Notes: a model not told the origin generated them from the letters alone. A stretch of DNA of 64,000 nt from Pseudocolwellia agarivorans (GCF_002000085.1 NZ_MUZU01000001.1:186001-250000), one strand, 5' to 3'; counted from the stretch's first letter, positions 1-9,979 are shown. Numbers and translations: made by a program.

Positions 1-69
1 CGAAATATTTTATTTGCTCGTTCAAAAATAGTGGAATGTGCAGAATCATTACTAAAACAAATAGCTTAA
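1..69 (+). CDS. hflD: HflD C-terminus (partial, 5' end outside window)
   Basis: Frame 1 is open from the first base to a TAA at 67-69 and encodes the last 22 residues of a protein. The tail (RNILFARSKIVECAESLLKQ) resembles the C-terminus of HflD/YcfC, which ends in a similar FSRxRLxxQAKxIL-type helix. HflD is a peripheral membrane protein implicated in lysogenisation control, and its gene lies directly upstream of purB in E. coli and most gammaproteobacteria. The call rests on this short similarity plus synteny. The stop is 48 bases upstream of the purB start. Confidence 0.65.
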   Translation, partial: RNILFARSKIVECAESLLKQIA

Positions 70-84
70 TGCTCTTGTTTTTAA

Positions 85-1488
<1,404 letters not shown>

Positions 1489-1508
1489 TTTAGTCAATTT
1501 AGAATTTA

Positions 1509-1542
1509 CCCGTTACCAATTAAGATATATATCGGTAACGGG
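1509..1542. repeat. Minimal palindromic derivative of the CCCGTTACC repeat family
   Basis: CCCGTTACC (1509-1517) and GGTAACGGG (1534-1542) are perfect 9-base inverted repeats separated by 16 bases. The left arm continues AATTAAGAT, close to the terminal sequence of the larger elements at 6943, 9178 and 25975. It lies 20 bases after the purB stop. It may help end transcription as a hairpin, but there is no T-tract. Confidence 0.6.
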
Positions 1543-1851
1543 CATATTCACTAAAAACGAATACCCCCCACCTCTCGAAACTTTATACCGCGCATCTTTC
1601 AAATCCCAACAATAATTCGCCTGTAACTATAAATTGACGAAAATAATCCAAACTATTTTCAGCAAAATTAGAACCCCTTTAAACTTAATGATATCTTGCA
1701 AAAATGCTTCAGAATATCGATATATAAAATTGATCTTCAGGCACATATTTAAATTATTCAACTTAAGTTTATAGCCAATACTCATAAATAATATTGGTGT
1801 TAAATTCACTAAGTTGCTAACAACTATTTTGCTTTATTGGAGAGTATACGA
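1543..1851. other. Intergenic region upstream of the amino-acid dehydrogenase
   Basis: There is no credible gene here. A 60-codon minus-strand reading frame has no family resemblance and no ribosome site. The end of the region holds GGAGAG at 1839-1844, the likely ribosome binding site for the GTG start at 1852. No convincing promoter was identified by eye. Confidence 0.5.
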
Positions 1852-2892
1852 GTGTCCGTTTTTAACTTAGTTGATTTTGATGATCACGAACAAGTGGTTT
1901 TTTGTAGCGATGAAGAATCAGGCTTAAAAGCAATCATAGCAATACATAATACTAACTTAGGCCCTTCCGCAGGTGGATGTAGATTTTGGGATTACTCAAA
2001 CGAAGAAGATGCTATAACCGATGCATTACGTTTATCAAAAGGAATGACTTATAAAAATGCCATGGCGGGTTTGAAACTTGGTGGTGGTAAAGCGGTTATT
2101 ATTGGTAATCCTAAAAACTTAAAATCAGACGCTTTATTTAAAGCATTTGGCAAAGCGGTGAATAACTTAGGTGGGCGCTACTACACCGCAGAAGACGTAA
2201 ACATAACCACCGCTGATATGGCTGTTGTGAATCAAGTTACCGACTTTGTATCTGGTTTAGAAGGGAAAAGTGGTAACCCTGGTCCTTTTACGGCTTTAGG
2301 TACATTTTTAGGTATAAAAGCAGCTGTTAAACATAGATTAAATCTAGATTCTTTAGAAGGCATTTCTGTTGCTGTTCAAGGTTTAGGATCTGTGGGTTAC
2401 TCCCTTTGTGAGAAACTACATAAAGCAGGAGCAAAATTAATTGTTACCGATATTAATCAAGATATATTAAATAAAGCCAAAAGTGAATTAGGTGCAAAAG
2501 TCGTAAGCTTAGACGATATATACAAGCAAGATGTTGATGTATTTTCACCTTGTGCTTTAGGCGCATCTATTAACGATAACACTATTAACCAACTAAAAGC
2601 TGTTGTTGTTGCAGGTTGTGCTAACAATCAATTAGCAGCAAGTCGTCATGGTAAGTTGTTGCACGAAAAAGGCATTTTATATGCGCCTGATTATGTCATT
2701 AATGCCGGAGGTATTATTAACGTAGCACTTGAAATATACCCTGAAGCCTACGATCCAGCTCAAGCCATGATATTAGTGCATAATATTTATCAAACACTAA
2801 TGAGTGTATTTGAAAATTCAGCGAAAGAAAATCGTCCAACCGGTGAAATAGCAGATGAAATGGCTAGAAAAATTATAGGAAAAGCTACATAA
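1852..2892 (+). CDS. Leu/Val/Phe dehydrogenase (Glu/Leu/Phe/Val dehydrogenase family)
   Basis: This is a NAD-dependent oxidative deaminase of branched-chain or aromatic amino acids, giving the 2-oxo acid and ammonia. The protein is 346 residues. The Gly-rich GGGK loop places the substrate-binding or catalytic lysine at residue 80, the same number as in the Bacillus leucine dehydrogenase. The dinucleotide-binding fold begins near VAVQGLGSVG, and APDYVINAGG is the conserved C-terminal motif. The start is GTG at 1852, behind GGAG at 1839-1842; an upstream in-frame TTG at 1837 overlaps that ribosome site and is unlikely. Exact substrate preference cannot be read from the sequence. It is monocistronic and ends at a convergent hairpin. 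Confidence 0.9.
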   Translation: MSVFNLVDFDDHEQVVFCSDEESGLKAIIAIHNTNLGPSAGGCRFWDYSNEEDAITDALRLSKGMTYKNAMAGLKLGGGKAVIIGNPKNLKSDALFKAFGKAVNNLGGRYYTAEDVNITTADMAVVNQVTDFVSGLEGKSGNPGPFTALGTFLGIKAAVKHRLNLDSLEGISVAVQGLGSVGYSLCEKLHKAGAKLIVTDINQDILNKAKSELGAKVVSLDDIYKQDVDVFSPCALGASINDNTINQLKAVVVAGCANNQLAASRHGKLLHEKGILYAPDYVINAGGIINVALEIYPEAYDPAQAMILVHNIYQTLMSVFENSAKENRPTGEIADEMARKIIGKAT

Positions 2893-2935
2893 CTCGAATT
2901 CAAATTAAATCAATTTAAAAGCGAAGAATCATATA

Positions 2936-2977
2936 AAAGTAACCTTTAATAAATATAAAACGACTAAAGGTTACTTT
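2936..2977. terminator. Bidirectional hairpin between convergent genes
   Basis: AAAGTAACCTTTA (2936-2948) and TAAAGGTTACTTT (2965-2977) form a perfect 13-base stem with a 16-base loop. It lies between the convergent stops of the dehydrogenase (2892) and perM (2993). U-tracts are short, so termination is inferred. Confidence 0.65.
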
Positions 2978-2992
2978 GAATAAAATGATAAG

Positions 2993-4066
2993 TTAAGTCT
3001 GCGTTATCGATTCTGACTGTGTAGTAGAAGACCAAGCATTTAAAATAGCTTTAACTAAAGTCGCTAAAGGTATAGCAAAAAACACTCCCCAAAAACCCCA
3101 CAAACCGCCAAAAAATATCACCGCAATAATAATGGTTACAGGGTGCAAGTTAACCGCTTCGGAGAACAATAGAGGCACTAATAAATTACCATCTAATATT
3201 TGAATTATCCCGTAAGCTAACATGACATACCCAAACTCGGCTGTCACACCAAATTGAAATAAGGCAACTAATATAACTGGTAGTGTTACAATCGTTGCCC
3301 CCACAAATGGTACTAAAACAGACAGCCCCACTAATACACCAAGCAATACCGCATAGTTAAGTCCTAGTGCGATAAAAGCTACTGTTGAAGCAATTCCAAT
3401 AATCAAAATTTCAATCACTTTACCGCGAATGTAATTCATGATTTGTTGATTCATTTCATTACCCACTTGTAACGCCATTCTTCTTTCTTTAGGAAGAAAC
3501 TTAGTTAAGCTTAATAATAAGGCCTTTTTATCTTTCAAAAAGAAAAATACCATTAAAGGCACTAAAATAAGGTAAATCATCAAAGCGACTAAATCAGAAA
3601 TAGAATTTAACGAAGCTTTTAAAATAAGTTTGCCCCACTCTATTAATTTTTCATTCACCATTTTGATCATACTTTCAATTTGATCCGGTGTTACAATCTC
3701 AGGATATTTATCAGGCAATGTTAATAAATAGGTTTGCCCTTCAGACAACATATGAGGTACTTCTTGCACTAAATTACTCGTTTGTTGCCACATTACAGGC
3801 ACTAAACCCAACATAGTCACTAAAGTAAAACTGACAAAACCACATACAACTATAGTTACAGAGCCAGTTCGCGAGCCACCAATTTTTTGAAGTTTATTTA
3901 CCGGTAGATCTAATAAAAATGCAATAGCTATTGCCACAAAAACAGGCATAAGTAGCTGGCTAAAAAAATAAACGAATAAAAATATACACACTAACAGTAT
4001 TAATAGTGCGATAGCACTTGGATCTGAAAAGTGGCGTTTATACCAGTTTGTAAAAAGCTGAACCAT
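2993..4066 (-). CDS. perM: AI-2E family transporter / PerM-like permease
   Basis: This is an inner-membrane protein of the UPF0118/AI-2E exporter family, 357 residues, close to E. coli PerM (YfgO). Several strongly hydrophobic segments are visible: a paired segment at about residues 18-50, one near 65-90, one near 158-178, and a cluster from about 210 to 340. A hydrophilic region lies between the third and fourth. The gene begins 9 bases after the tusA-like stop, so the two form one minus-strand operon. It lies opposite bepA and yfgD, the same neighbourhood as yfgO-bepA-yfgD in E. coli. The transported substrate is unknown; the family name should not be read as proof of AI-2 transport. Confidence 0.85.
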   Translation of the reverse strand: MVQLFTNWYKRHFSDPSAIALLILLVCIFLFVYFFSQLLMPVFVAIAIAFLLDLPVNKLQKIGGSRTGSVTIVVCGFVSFTLVTMLGLVPVMWQQTSNLVQEVPHMLSEGQTYLLTLPDKYPEIVTPDQIESMIKMVNEKLIEWGKLILKASLNSISDLVALMIYLILVPLMVFFFLKDKKALLLSLTKFLPKERRMALQVGNEMNQQIMNYIRGKVIEILIIGIASTVAFIALGLNYAVLLGVLVGLSVLVPFVGATIVTLPVILVALFQFGVTAEFGYVMLAYGIIQILDGNLLVPLLFSEAVNLHPVTIIIAVIFFGGLWGFWGVFFAIPLATLVKAILNAWSSTTQSESITQT

Positions 4067-4075
4067 AAATAAAAC

Positions 4076-4297
4076 TTACCTGTTTTCTATCAGTAATTCG
4101 ACAACACCATTATCAAGTGTTGTACTAGAGAATGGATATCCCGCTTTTGATAAATACTTAGGGATATCATTTTTTGAACCTTTATCAGCAATACTAATCG
4201 AACACTTATCATTAGCTTGCATTTTTTTCAAAATTACACGCATTTTTACTAAAGGAAGTGGACACTTATCATTTGTTGCATCATATTCGTGTAGCAT
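4076..4297 (-). CDS. TusA/SirA family sulfurtransferase
   Basis: This is a small soluble protein (73 residues) of the TusA fold. The diagnostic CPxPxxK motif is present as CPLPLVK, with the sulfur-carrying cysteine at residue 12. TusA-type proteins pass persulfide sulfur to acceptors in tRNA thiolation or cofactor synthesis. This copy is paired with perM, an arrangement seen in several marine gammaproteobacteria, so it may be a paralogue rather than the housekeeping TusA. It is the first gene of the minus-strand pair and starts at an ATG. Confidence 0.85.
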   Translation of the reverse strand: MLHEYDATNDKCPLPLVKMRVILKKMQANDKCSISIADKGSKNDIPKYLSKAGYPFSSTTLDNGVVELLIENR

Positions 4298-4697
4298 GAA
4301 CGTTAACTAACACCTTTTATAATTTTGTTTACACTCTTCTCTTAAATAAAGAGAGAATCATTAAAAAAAACATGTGCAAAAGTTAACATATATACCACCT
4401 AGCGGATATACAAATAATGATAATAACGCGCTTTTAAATGAAAAAAAATAACGACGAATGAAATGTAACAAAATGCTCATTTACAAGGTCTATTAAACAT
4501 TACAATATGTATAAATATTAAGACTCGTTACGCATAAACAAGCTATAAATAACATCAACAGGTTTACTATTATTTTGATATTATTAGTATCCTAAAAGCA
4601 GACATAGCTTATCATCCCCGTAAATCACTAGAGGTTATTGATTTTTAGCGTTTATTTTAAACTTAAACATGTTAAATCAAAAAATTTAATTATCACT
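4298..4697. promoter_or_regulatory. Divergent intergenic region between tusA-like gene and bepA
   Basis: Four hundred bases separate the divergent genes and must hold both promoters. The sequence is very AT-rich, with no credible small gene. Potential TTG-initiated codons at 4638 extend the bepA frame but precede its signal peptide. I see no strong operator palindrome. Confidence 0.45.
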
Positions 4698-6149
4698 ATG
4701 TTAAAAACAAAAAGATTACTTATTTCAGTGGGAATATCATTAGCACTTGTTTGCTCTTCGACCATTGCAAAAAATAACAAAAATAAGCTTCCTGAAATTG
4801 GTGCTGCTGGTTTTAGTGCTTTATCAATAGATAAAGAGCAATTTATTGGCAATGCCATGATGAAACAAGTACGTGCATCACAGCCTTTATTACATGATCC
4901 TGTTTTAAATGAATACATCAATAGCTTAGGTAATTTACTGGTTAAAAACGCTCATGATGTAAATTATGCATTTGATTTTTTTATTGTTAACTCAAAAGAG
5001 CTCAATGCCTTTGCATTTTTTGGTGGACATATAGGTATACATAGCGGCTTAATTACTACCGCAGAAAATGAAAGTGAGTTAGCTTCTGTTATTGCGCATG
5101 AAATTTCACACGTAACGCAAAGACATTTAGCGAGAAGGCTTGAAGCCCAAAGTAGAAGCCAGCCCCTTTCAATGGCGGGTATTGCCAGCAGTATATTACT
5201 AGCACTTATTAACCCTAATTTAGGTATGGCTGCACTTAGCACTTCAATGGCGGCCAGCCAACAAGCAAGTATTAATTATACGCGTGGTAATGAAAAAGAG
5301 GCTGACCGAGTAGGTATTGCTTTACTTGCTAACAGTGGTTTTGATCCTACTGGGGCGCCCAATTTTTTTGGTAAAATGGCTGAAAAATTCAGATATATTA
5401 GCAAGCCACCTGCAATGCTTTTAACACATCCATTACCTGACTCTCGTATTTCTGACGCTCGTATTAGAGCTCAAAATTATCCTGTTGTTCATATTAAACC
5501 TAGCTTATCTTTTGAATTAACAAAGGCACGAATATCTGCTCGCTATGAGCGTAACGCCAAAGCAAATATTGGTATGTTTGAAGGTTTATTAAAACATGAA
5601 CGATATGAAATTAAAGAAGCTGCATTATATGGCTTAGCCCTTTCCTATTTTGAAAATGAATCGCCTCAACAAGCTCGAGAAATTTTAGAAAAATTAATTA
5701 AAAACGATCCAAATAATTTATTTTACGCTGATGCTATTTCCGATGTTTATATAGCCACTAAGGAATTTGATAAAGCAATAGCGCTTCTCAAACGACTAAA
5801 CTTGCTTATGCCAAATAATCAAATAGTAGCGCTTAATTACGCTAATGTTTTACAAGAAGCAAACGAATTAGAGCAAGCAAGTGCAATGTTACAAGATTTT
5901 TTGATCACACAACCTGAGCATTTTATTGCTAACGATCTATTAACTACAATATACAGAAAACAAAAAAAAATAGGGTTAATGCACGCTTCCCAAGCTGAAG
6001 TTTTTGCCCTTTTGGGTATTTACCCTAAAGCTATAGACGAACTACAAACAGCAATTAAATTTTCAAGTGATTCCCCCTTGTTTATTAAAAGGCTAAAGGC
6101 CAGAATACTGCAACTAAGAGCGCATGAAGAAAAACTGCAGCGATTATAA
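4698..6149 (+). CDS. bepA: Periplasmic beta-barrel assembly-enhancing metalloprotease BepA
   Basis: BepA is a periplasmic M48 zinc metalloprotease/chaperone that helps mature LptD and degrades stalled outer-membrane proteins. The start at 4698 gives 483 residues, close to the E. coli protein, with a signal peptide at about residues 1-24 (hydrophobic core ISVGISLALVC). The zinc motif HEISH is at 134-138, and the third-ligand region EKEADRVG follows. The C-terminal third consists of TPR-like helical repeats. A longer frame opens at TTG 4638 but would bury the signal peptide. The gene is followed 36 bases later by the ArsC-like yfgD, as in E. coli. Confidence 0.92.
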   Translation: MLKTKRLLISVGISLALVCSSTIAKNNKNKLPEIGAAGFSALSIDKEQFIGNAMMKQVRASQPLLHDPVLNEYINSLGNLLVKNAHDVNYAFDFFIVNSKELNAFAFFGGHIGIHSGLITTAENESELASVIAHEISHVTQRHLARRLEAQSRSQPLSMAGIASSILLALINPNLGMAALSTSMAASQQASINYTRGNEKEADRVGIALLANSGFDPTGAPNFFGKMAEKFRYISKPPAMLLTHPLPDSRISDARIRAQNYPVVHIKPSLSFELTKARISARYERNAKANIGMFEGLLKHERYEIKEAALYGLALSYFENESPQQAREILEKLIKNDPNNLFYADAISDVYIATKEFDKAIALLKRLNLLMPNNQIVALNYANVLQEANELEQASAMLQDFLITQPEHFIANDLLTTIYRKQKKIGLMHASQAEVFALLGIYPKAIDELQTAIKFSSDSPLFIKRLKARILQLRAHEEKLQRL

Positions 6150-6185
6150 CCATTCAACTTTTAAAATAATGTTAAAGAGTAAACT

Positions 6186-6524
6186 ATGCTAACAATTTAC
6201 CACAACCCTAGATGTTCAAAAAGCAGACAAACACTACAGTTATTAGAAGAAAACAATCAAGATGTTACTGTGGTTGAATATTTAAAAACACCATTAAACG
6301 AAACTAAAATTAACGAGCTATTAGGTTTATTAAACATTTCTCCTATTGAAATGATGAGAACAAAAGAGGCTGAATTTAAAGAGCAAAATTTAAAAGATGC
6401 AAGTAACGAAGTACTTATTGCCGCTATGGTAAATACACCTAAATTAATCGAAAGACCAATAGTTACCAATGGTAATACTGCTGTTATAGGTAGGCCTCCT
6501 GAAAACGTATTAACTTTGTTTTAA
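6186..6524 (+). CDS. arsC: ArsC-family glutaredoxin-like reductase (YfgD type)
   Basis: A 112-residue member of the thioredoxin-fold arsenate reductase family. The nucleophilic cysteine is at residue 10 in NPRCSKSR, and the conserved RPIV and GRPPE segments follow at the C-terminus. In the family, glutathione and glutaredoxin regenerate the enzyme. It sits directly after bepA, as YfgD does in E. coli, which suggests the housekeeping orthologue rather than a resistance gene. A separate arsenic operon lies near the window end. Whether it reduces arsenate cannot be decided from sequence. Confidence 0.85.
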   Translation: MLTIYHNPRCSKSRQTLQLLEENNQDVTVVEYLKTPLNETKINELLGLLNISPIEMMRTKEAEFKEQNLKDASNEVLIAAMVNTPKLIERPIVTNGNTAVIGRPPENVLTLF

Positions 6525-6538
6525 TTGAGTAAACATTA

Positions 6539-6934
6539 ATGATAAATGCATCAACCTTTTCAACAAGTACATTAAAAAAAATAGCACTTACAGGCTACTT
6601 CGGATTACTCTTTTTCATGCCTTTATGGCTTCTTATACTTAATCCATCAAATGGACTATCTCCAACACTATCTTTAGTATTTTTCACCCTGCCTTTAATT
6701 TTTCCATTAAAAGGTTTATTGCAAGGTAATCCATACACTTATGCATGGTCAAATTTTGTAGTAATGCTTTATTTTTTACATTCATTAACAACTTTATGGG
6801 TATCTTCCCAAGATACTGTATGGGCATTAATAGAACTAAGCTTTGCAACATTAATGTTTATAGGTGGTACTTATTATGCGAAATTTAAAGGACAAGAGTT
6901 AGGTCTAAGTATCAGAGAAAAGAAAGTAAAATAA
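6539..6934 (+). CDS. DUF2069 family membrane protein
   Basis: A 131-residue integral membrane protein with about four hydrophobic segments (near residues 18-34, 42-58, 70-90 and 95-113), matching the size and layout of DUF2069 proteins. It follows the ArsC-like gene by 14 bases and is probably cotranscribed with bepA. No catalytic motif is visible. The C-terminus is short and basic. Function is unknown; only the family assignment and membrane location are supported. Confidence 0.75.
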   Translation: MINASTFSTSTLKKIALTGYFGLLFFMPLWLLILNPSNGLSPTLSLVFFTLPLIFPLKGLLQGNPYTYAWSNFVVMLYFLHSLTTLWVSSQDTVWALIELSFATLMFIGGTYYAKFKGQELGLSIREKKVK

Positions 6935-6942
6935 ACAACGAT

Positions 6943-7223
6943 TATACCCGTTACCAATCAAGAGGCTATTTCAGAGTGCTTGAGCGATATCAATTCAAGG
7001 CAGTGGTTTGTCATAATGCTCGTTCCCTTATAAAAGGCACTGTTGATGAAGTTATTTTGCTCAAGCGCTTCTTCTATGGGTCTAAAAAATTTATGGGGCT
7101 TATTAACTTTAGTCAGGTTCCTACATGGGTGTATATACTTAGATTTTGTTTGGAATGTAAAATCTGTGCCTAAATTGTTTTTAGTTCCCACTGAAACCTG
7201 CATTTTGAATGATAACGGGTATA
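6943..7223. mobile_element. MITE-like inverted-repeat element, copy A (281 bp)
   Basis: The element is bounded by TATACCCGTTACCAATCAAG at the left and, on the other strand, TATACCCGTTATCATTCAAA at the right. Between them is sequence shared almost base for base with 25975-26334, including TTTCAGAGTGCTTGAGCGAT, TTGCTCAAGCGCTTCTTC and TTTTTAGTTCCCACTGAAAC. GCTTGAGC and GCTCAAGC form an internal inverted repeat. Several short frames overlap it but none looks like a gene. It fills the whole gap between the DUF2069 gene and the lipoprotein gene, so any promoter of the latter must lie in or near its right end. Confidence 0.75.
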
Positions 7224-7242
7224 TAACAAAACAGGACGTGTT

Positions 7243-9168
7243 ATGAAATTAGTATTATTAAGTATTTCCACTTTATTATTAGCAGCATGTGGAGGAGGCA
7301 GTACTTCAAATAAAGAAACTCCAATCACTCCCCCTCCAGAGCCTTTACCTATAAAACAAGTCGTAAAAAATGCCATTAATGCTTTTGATGACAACGTTGC
7401 GATTAACCAAGCCGTTGAATTATTTTTATATTACCCTCAAACAGAGATCAATAATATTCAATGGAATCAATTATCTGGCGAACCGGTTACTTTTCTTACA
7501 CCTAATAGTAAAGGGATTGCATTTACACCAACATCTTCTGGTAATTATGTATTTGAAGCTTCTTTTACTACTGAAAATGGCAACACTGAAACCCTTACAC
7601 ACGAACTAGATGTAACAGATAGCGTTTCGAGTATTTCAGCACGATTAGGTCATGTAGTATCAGAAGGTAATAAAGTTTCATTACGCACCAGCCTAGCTTC
7701 TAATTTACCTATCAATACCATTAGTTGGAAACAAACATCTGGGCCTCAAGTTACTTTAACTGATACTAATACATCAGGTAAAACAGCTATATTTTTTAAT
7801 GCACCTAATGTTGAGCAAGACAGTTTTGTTACTTTTGAAGTAACAGCAACAAATACTAATACGATATATAGAGATACTGTAGCCGTATTAATTGAGAATA
7901 AAAACGAAATTAACAACAACGCTCTTTTTGATGAAAGAGTCAGTGACACTTTTGCATACAACCCAGATTCTCCTTATAAAAATAGCTTAGTAGATTGTGT
8001 ATATAACAATAACATCACCATTAACAGCAATTGCACGCTCAATAAATTACCTTTAATAGCTCACGATACAGTAACGCCAAGCATTGATGACATAATGGAT
8101 AGAGTTGTGGTTTCTCATCAATGGATGGGCGATCGATTTAAAACATTTTTAGAGCAATACGATATACATAACGATCTTAAGAATATGCTTAGAGCAACAA
8201 CCGCTATCGTTATTTCTTACGATATAAGACCTTCTTTTTATTGGGGAGCAACGGGCGCTATTTATTTAGATCCCGATAATTTTTGGCTAACTCCAGAAGA
8301 ACGAGATACGCTAAATGAAGCTCCTGATTACCGTGCAAGCTTTGGTAACGATTTACAGTTTGATATACCTTGGCGATATGTTCGAAATAACGATTATTTA
8401 AGTACTTATATTTCTGAAGATACAAGAAGATCTCGCAATATTGACGATGGGGTTTATCGTGCGATTGGGCTTATGTATCATGAACTTGCTCATGCCAATG
8501 ACTTTTTCCCGAAAAGTCGTTGGTTTACTTTAGATAAAAGCAAAAGAATAAACGCAGCCATTACCAGCCCAATACAATCTGATATTCTGAGCCAAATGCA
8601 TCCTTTAAATGGTAATGAAATGCGAGCGTTAGCCCAAGTAAGTTTTCATGGTGCTTCAGCTACCCCAACTCAAAAATCCTATACACCACAAGATATTGCT
8701 CACTTTTTTTCTCCTGAAGTAGCTCCTCAATACTATAACTATTCAAGTATCAGAGAAGATTACGCTATGCTATTCGATGGTTTTATGATGAAAGCTCGAT
8801 ACAACATTGATCGAGATGTTGCTATTACTAATCAAGTCAATGCGGGCGGCTCCGCTAGTGATTATATTGTTGAGTGGGGACAACGTGGACGCATTAGCGA
8901 TGAAAATATTAAACCGAGAGTAGCATTTGTTGTTGAGCGTATATTGCCTGAGTTTAATGACTTTCACCCCATACTAGATAATTTACCAGCACCTATTGCT
9001 ATGGCATCGGGAAAATCTTGGATTGATAACTTAGATATTAGCCCAAGTTCCGCACCCAAGTCTTTGGCCAAAGCACAAGTATCGTCTCAAACAAGAGCAG
9101 CTAACCAAAATCGACCAATAAACGAGTTCCGTTTATTGTTTGAAGAAAAGGCAATGCCTACAAAATAA
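7243..9168 (+). CDS. Lipoprotein with probable gluzincin-type metallopeptidase motif
   Basis: A 641-residue predicted lipoprotein. The signal peptide ends at a lipobox LLAAC with the lipidated Cys at residue 16, followed by Gly/Ser and a Pro-rich linker. About residues 50-215 look like two Ig-like/PKD-like beta domains, with WxQxSG-type strands repeated near 69-73 and 163-167. The C-terminal half carries HELAH at about residue 413 and a REDYAMLF segment near 504, resembling the HExxH...E arrangement of zinc peptidases. I do not recognise the specific family, and the peptidase role is inferred from the motif only. It lies between two copies of the palindromic repeat element. Confidence 0.7.
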   Translation: MKLVLLSISTLLLAACGGGSTSNKETPITPPPEPLPIKQVVKNAINAFDDNVAINQAVELFLYYPQTEINNIQWNQLSGEPVTFLTPNSKGIAFTPTSSGNYVFEASFTTENGNTETLTHELDVTDSVSSISARLGHVVSEGNKVSLRTSLASNLPINTISWKQTSGPQVTLTDTNTSGKTAIFFNAPNVEQDSFVTFEVTATNTNTIYRDTVAVLIENKNEINNNALFDERVSDTFAYNPDSPYKNSLVDCVYNNNITINSNCTLNKLPLIAHDTVTPSIDDIMDRVVVSHQWMGDRFKTFLEQYDIHNDLKNMLRATTAIVISYDIRPSFYWGATGAIYLDPDNFWLTPEERDTLNEAPDYRASFGNDLQFDIPWRYVRNNDYLSTYISEDTRRSRNIDDGVYRAIGLMYHELAHANDFFPKSRWFTLDKSKRINAAITSPIQSDILSQMHPLNGNEMRALAQVSFHGASATPTQKSYTPQDIAHFFSPEVAPQYYNYSSIREDYAMLFDGFMMKARYNIDRDVAITNQVNAGGSASDYIVEWGQRGRISDENIKPRVAFVVERILPEFNDFHPILDNLPAPIAMASGKSWIDNLDISPSSAPKSLAKAQVSSQTRAANQNRPINEFRLLFEEKAMPTK

Positions 9169-9177
9169 GATAGCTTA

Positions 9178-9238
9178 TATACCCGTTACCGCTCAAGATG
9201 CGTATTTCAGAGTAAATATTGAATGGTCACGGGTATAT
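9178..9238. repeat. Miniature internally deleted copy of the repeat element (61 bp)
   Basis: The left end TATACCCGTTACCGCTCAAG continues ATGCGTATTTCAGAGT, matching the left end of copy B. The right end TTGAATGGTCACGGGTATAT matches the right ends of both long copies. The roughly 220-300 bases in between are missing. It lies between the convergent stops of the lipoprotein gene and hda, where it could act as a hairpin. Confidence 0.7.
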
Positions 9239-9256
9239 GTAGTAATTAGTTAAAAA

Positions 9257-9979
9257 TTAAGACGATATATGATGAAATATTTCTTTAATAAAAGGAATGG
9301 TTATTTTTCGTTGTTCTCTAATCGACGCTTTATCTAACTCATCTAACGCATTAATCAAATTACTCATTTCTCTTGATAAGCGAGTTAACAAAAACTTAGC
9401 TGAATCGTTAGCTAAAATTAAGCCTCGTTGTTCTGCCCTATATTGAAGCGCCAATATTTTTTCATTATCGTCAATAGGTTTAACTTGTTCTGTTAACCCC
9501 CAACTTAATCTTGATAGTAAATCGGGTAACTGAATATTTAAGTTGCTCACATTTTGATCGCCTGAAATAATCAGGCACTTTCCTTGTTCAGTCACTCTAT
9601 TAAACAAATCAAATACCGCTCGTTCAAATTCATCATTACCCGCAATTAAATGAATATCGTCTAAACAAATGACATCTATTTGTTCTAAACCATCAAACAT
9701 TTCAATTGAAAGCTGAGCAAGTTCACTAAAAGATAAACTCAATGACGATAAACCAAGCCCTTCTGCATACGCACAACTAGCATGTAATAAATGTGACTTG
9801 CCTACACCTTGTATACCAAACAAATACAAAGCCGTAGGGTGCGCTTCTTGCTTTAAAACAAGATCAATAAATTGTTGAAGCTGAATAACAACCGCATGAT
9901 TGTTCTGGCTTTGAAAACTTTGAAAAGTTTCATCGTCAGGCAATTGAACAGATAAACTCAATTGAGAGGGATATTTCAC
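9257..9979 (-). CDS. hda: DnaA regulatory inactivator Hda
   Basis: Hda is an AAA+ protein that binds the DNA-loaded beta clamp and stimulates DnaA-ATP hydrolysis, preventing over-initiation. The protein is 240 residues. The clamp-binding peptide QLSLSV is at residues 6-11, as expected for Hda. Walker A is GIQGVGKS at 55-62, Walker B is around ICLDDIH, and sensor/box VII regions follow. It lacks the DnaA DNA-binding domain IV, which separates it from DnaA. The start overlaps the stop of the DUF2066 gene by four bases, so translation is probably coupled. The DUF2066-hda order is typical of Alteromonadales. Confidence 0.93.
   Translation of the reverse strand: MKYPSQLSLSVQLPDDETFQSFQSQNNHAVVIQLQQFIDLVLKQEAHPTALYLFGIQGVGKSHLLHASCAYAEGLGLSSLSLSFSELAQLSIEMFDGLEQIDVICLDDIHLIAGNDEFERAVFDLFNRVTEQGKCLIISGDQNVSNLNIQLPDLLSRLSWGLTEQVKPIDDNEKILALQYRAEQRGLILANDSAKFLLTRLSREMSNLINALDELDKASIREQRKITIPFIKEIFHHISS

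Noticed and set aside
1627-1809. 60-codon minus-strand frame between purB and the dehydrogenase
   Set aside because: It is AT-rich with no ribosome site or recognisable domain, and overlaps the expected promoter region of the dehydrogenase.
4638-4697. Upstream TTG start for bepA
   Set aside because: It would add 20 residues before a good signal peptide, and the nearby GAGG is too close to the TTG to serve as its ribosome site.
6958-7246. Several 65-81 codon reading frames on both strands
   Set aside because: They lie within the repeat element copy A, are not preserved in copy B because of indels, and have no ribosome sites. They follow from the repeat sequence.
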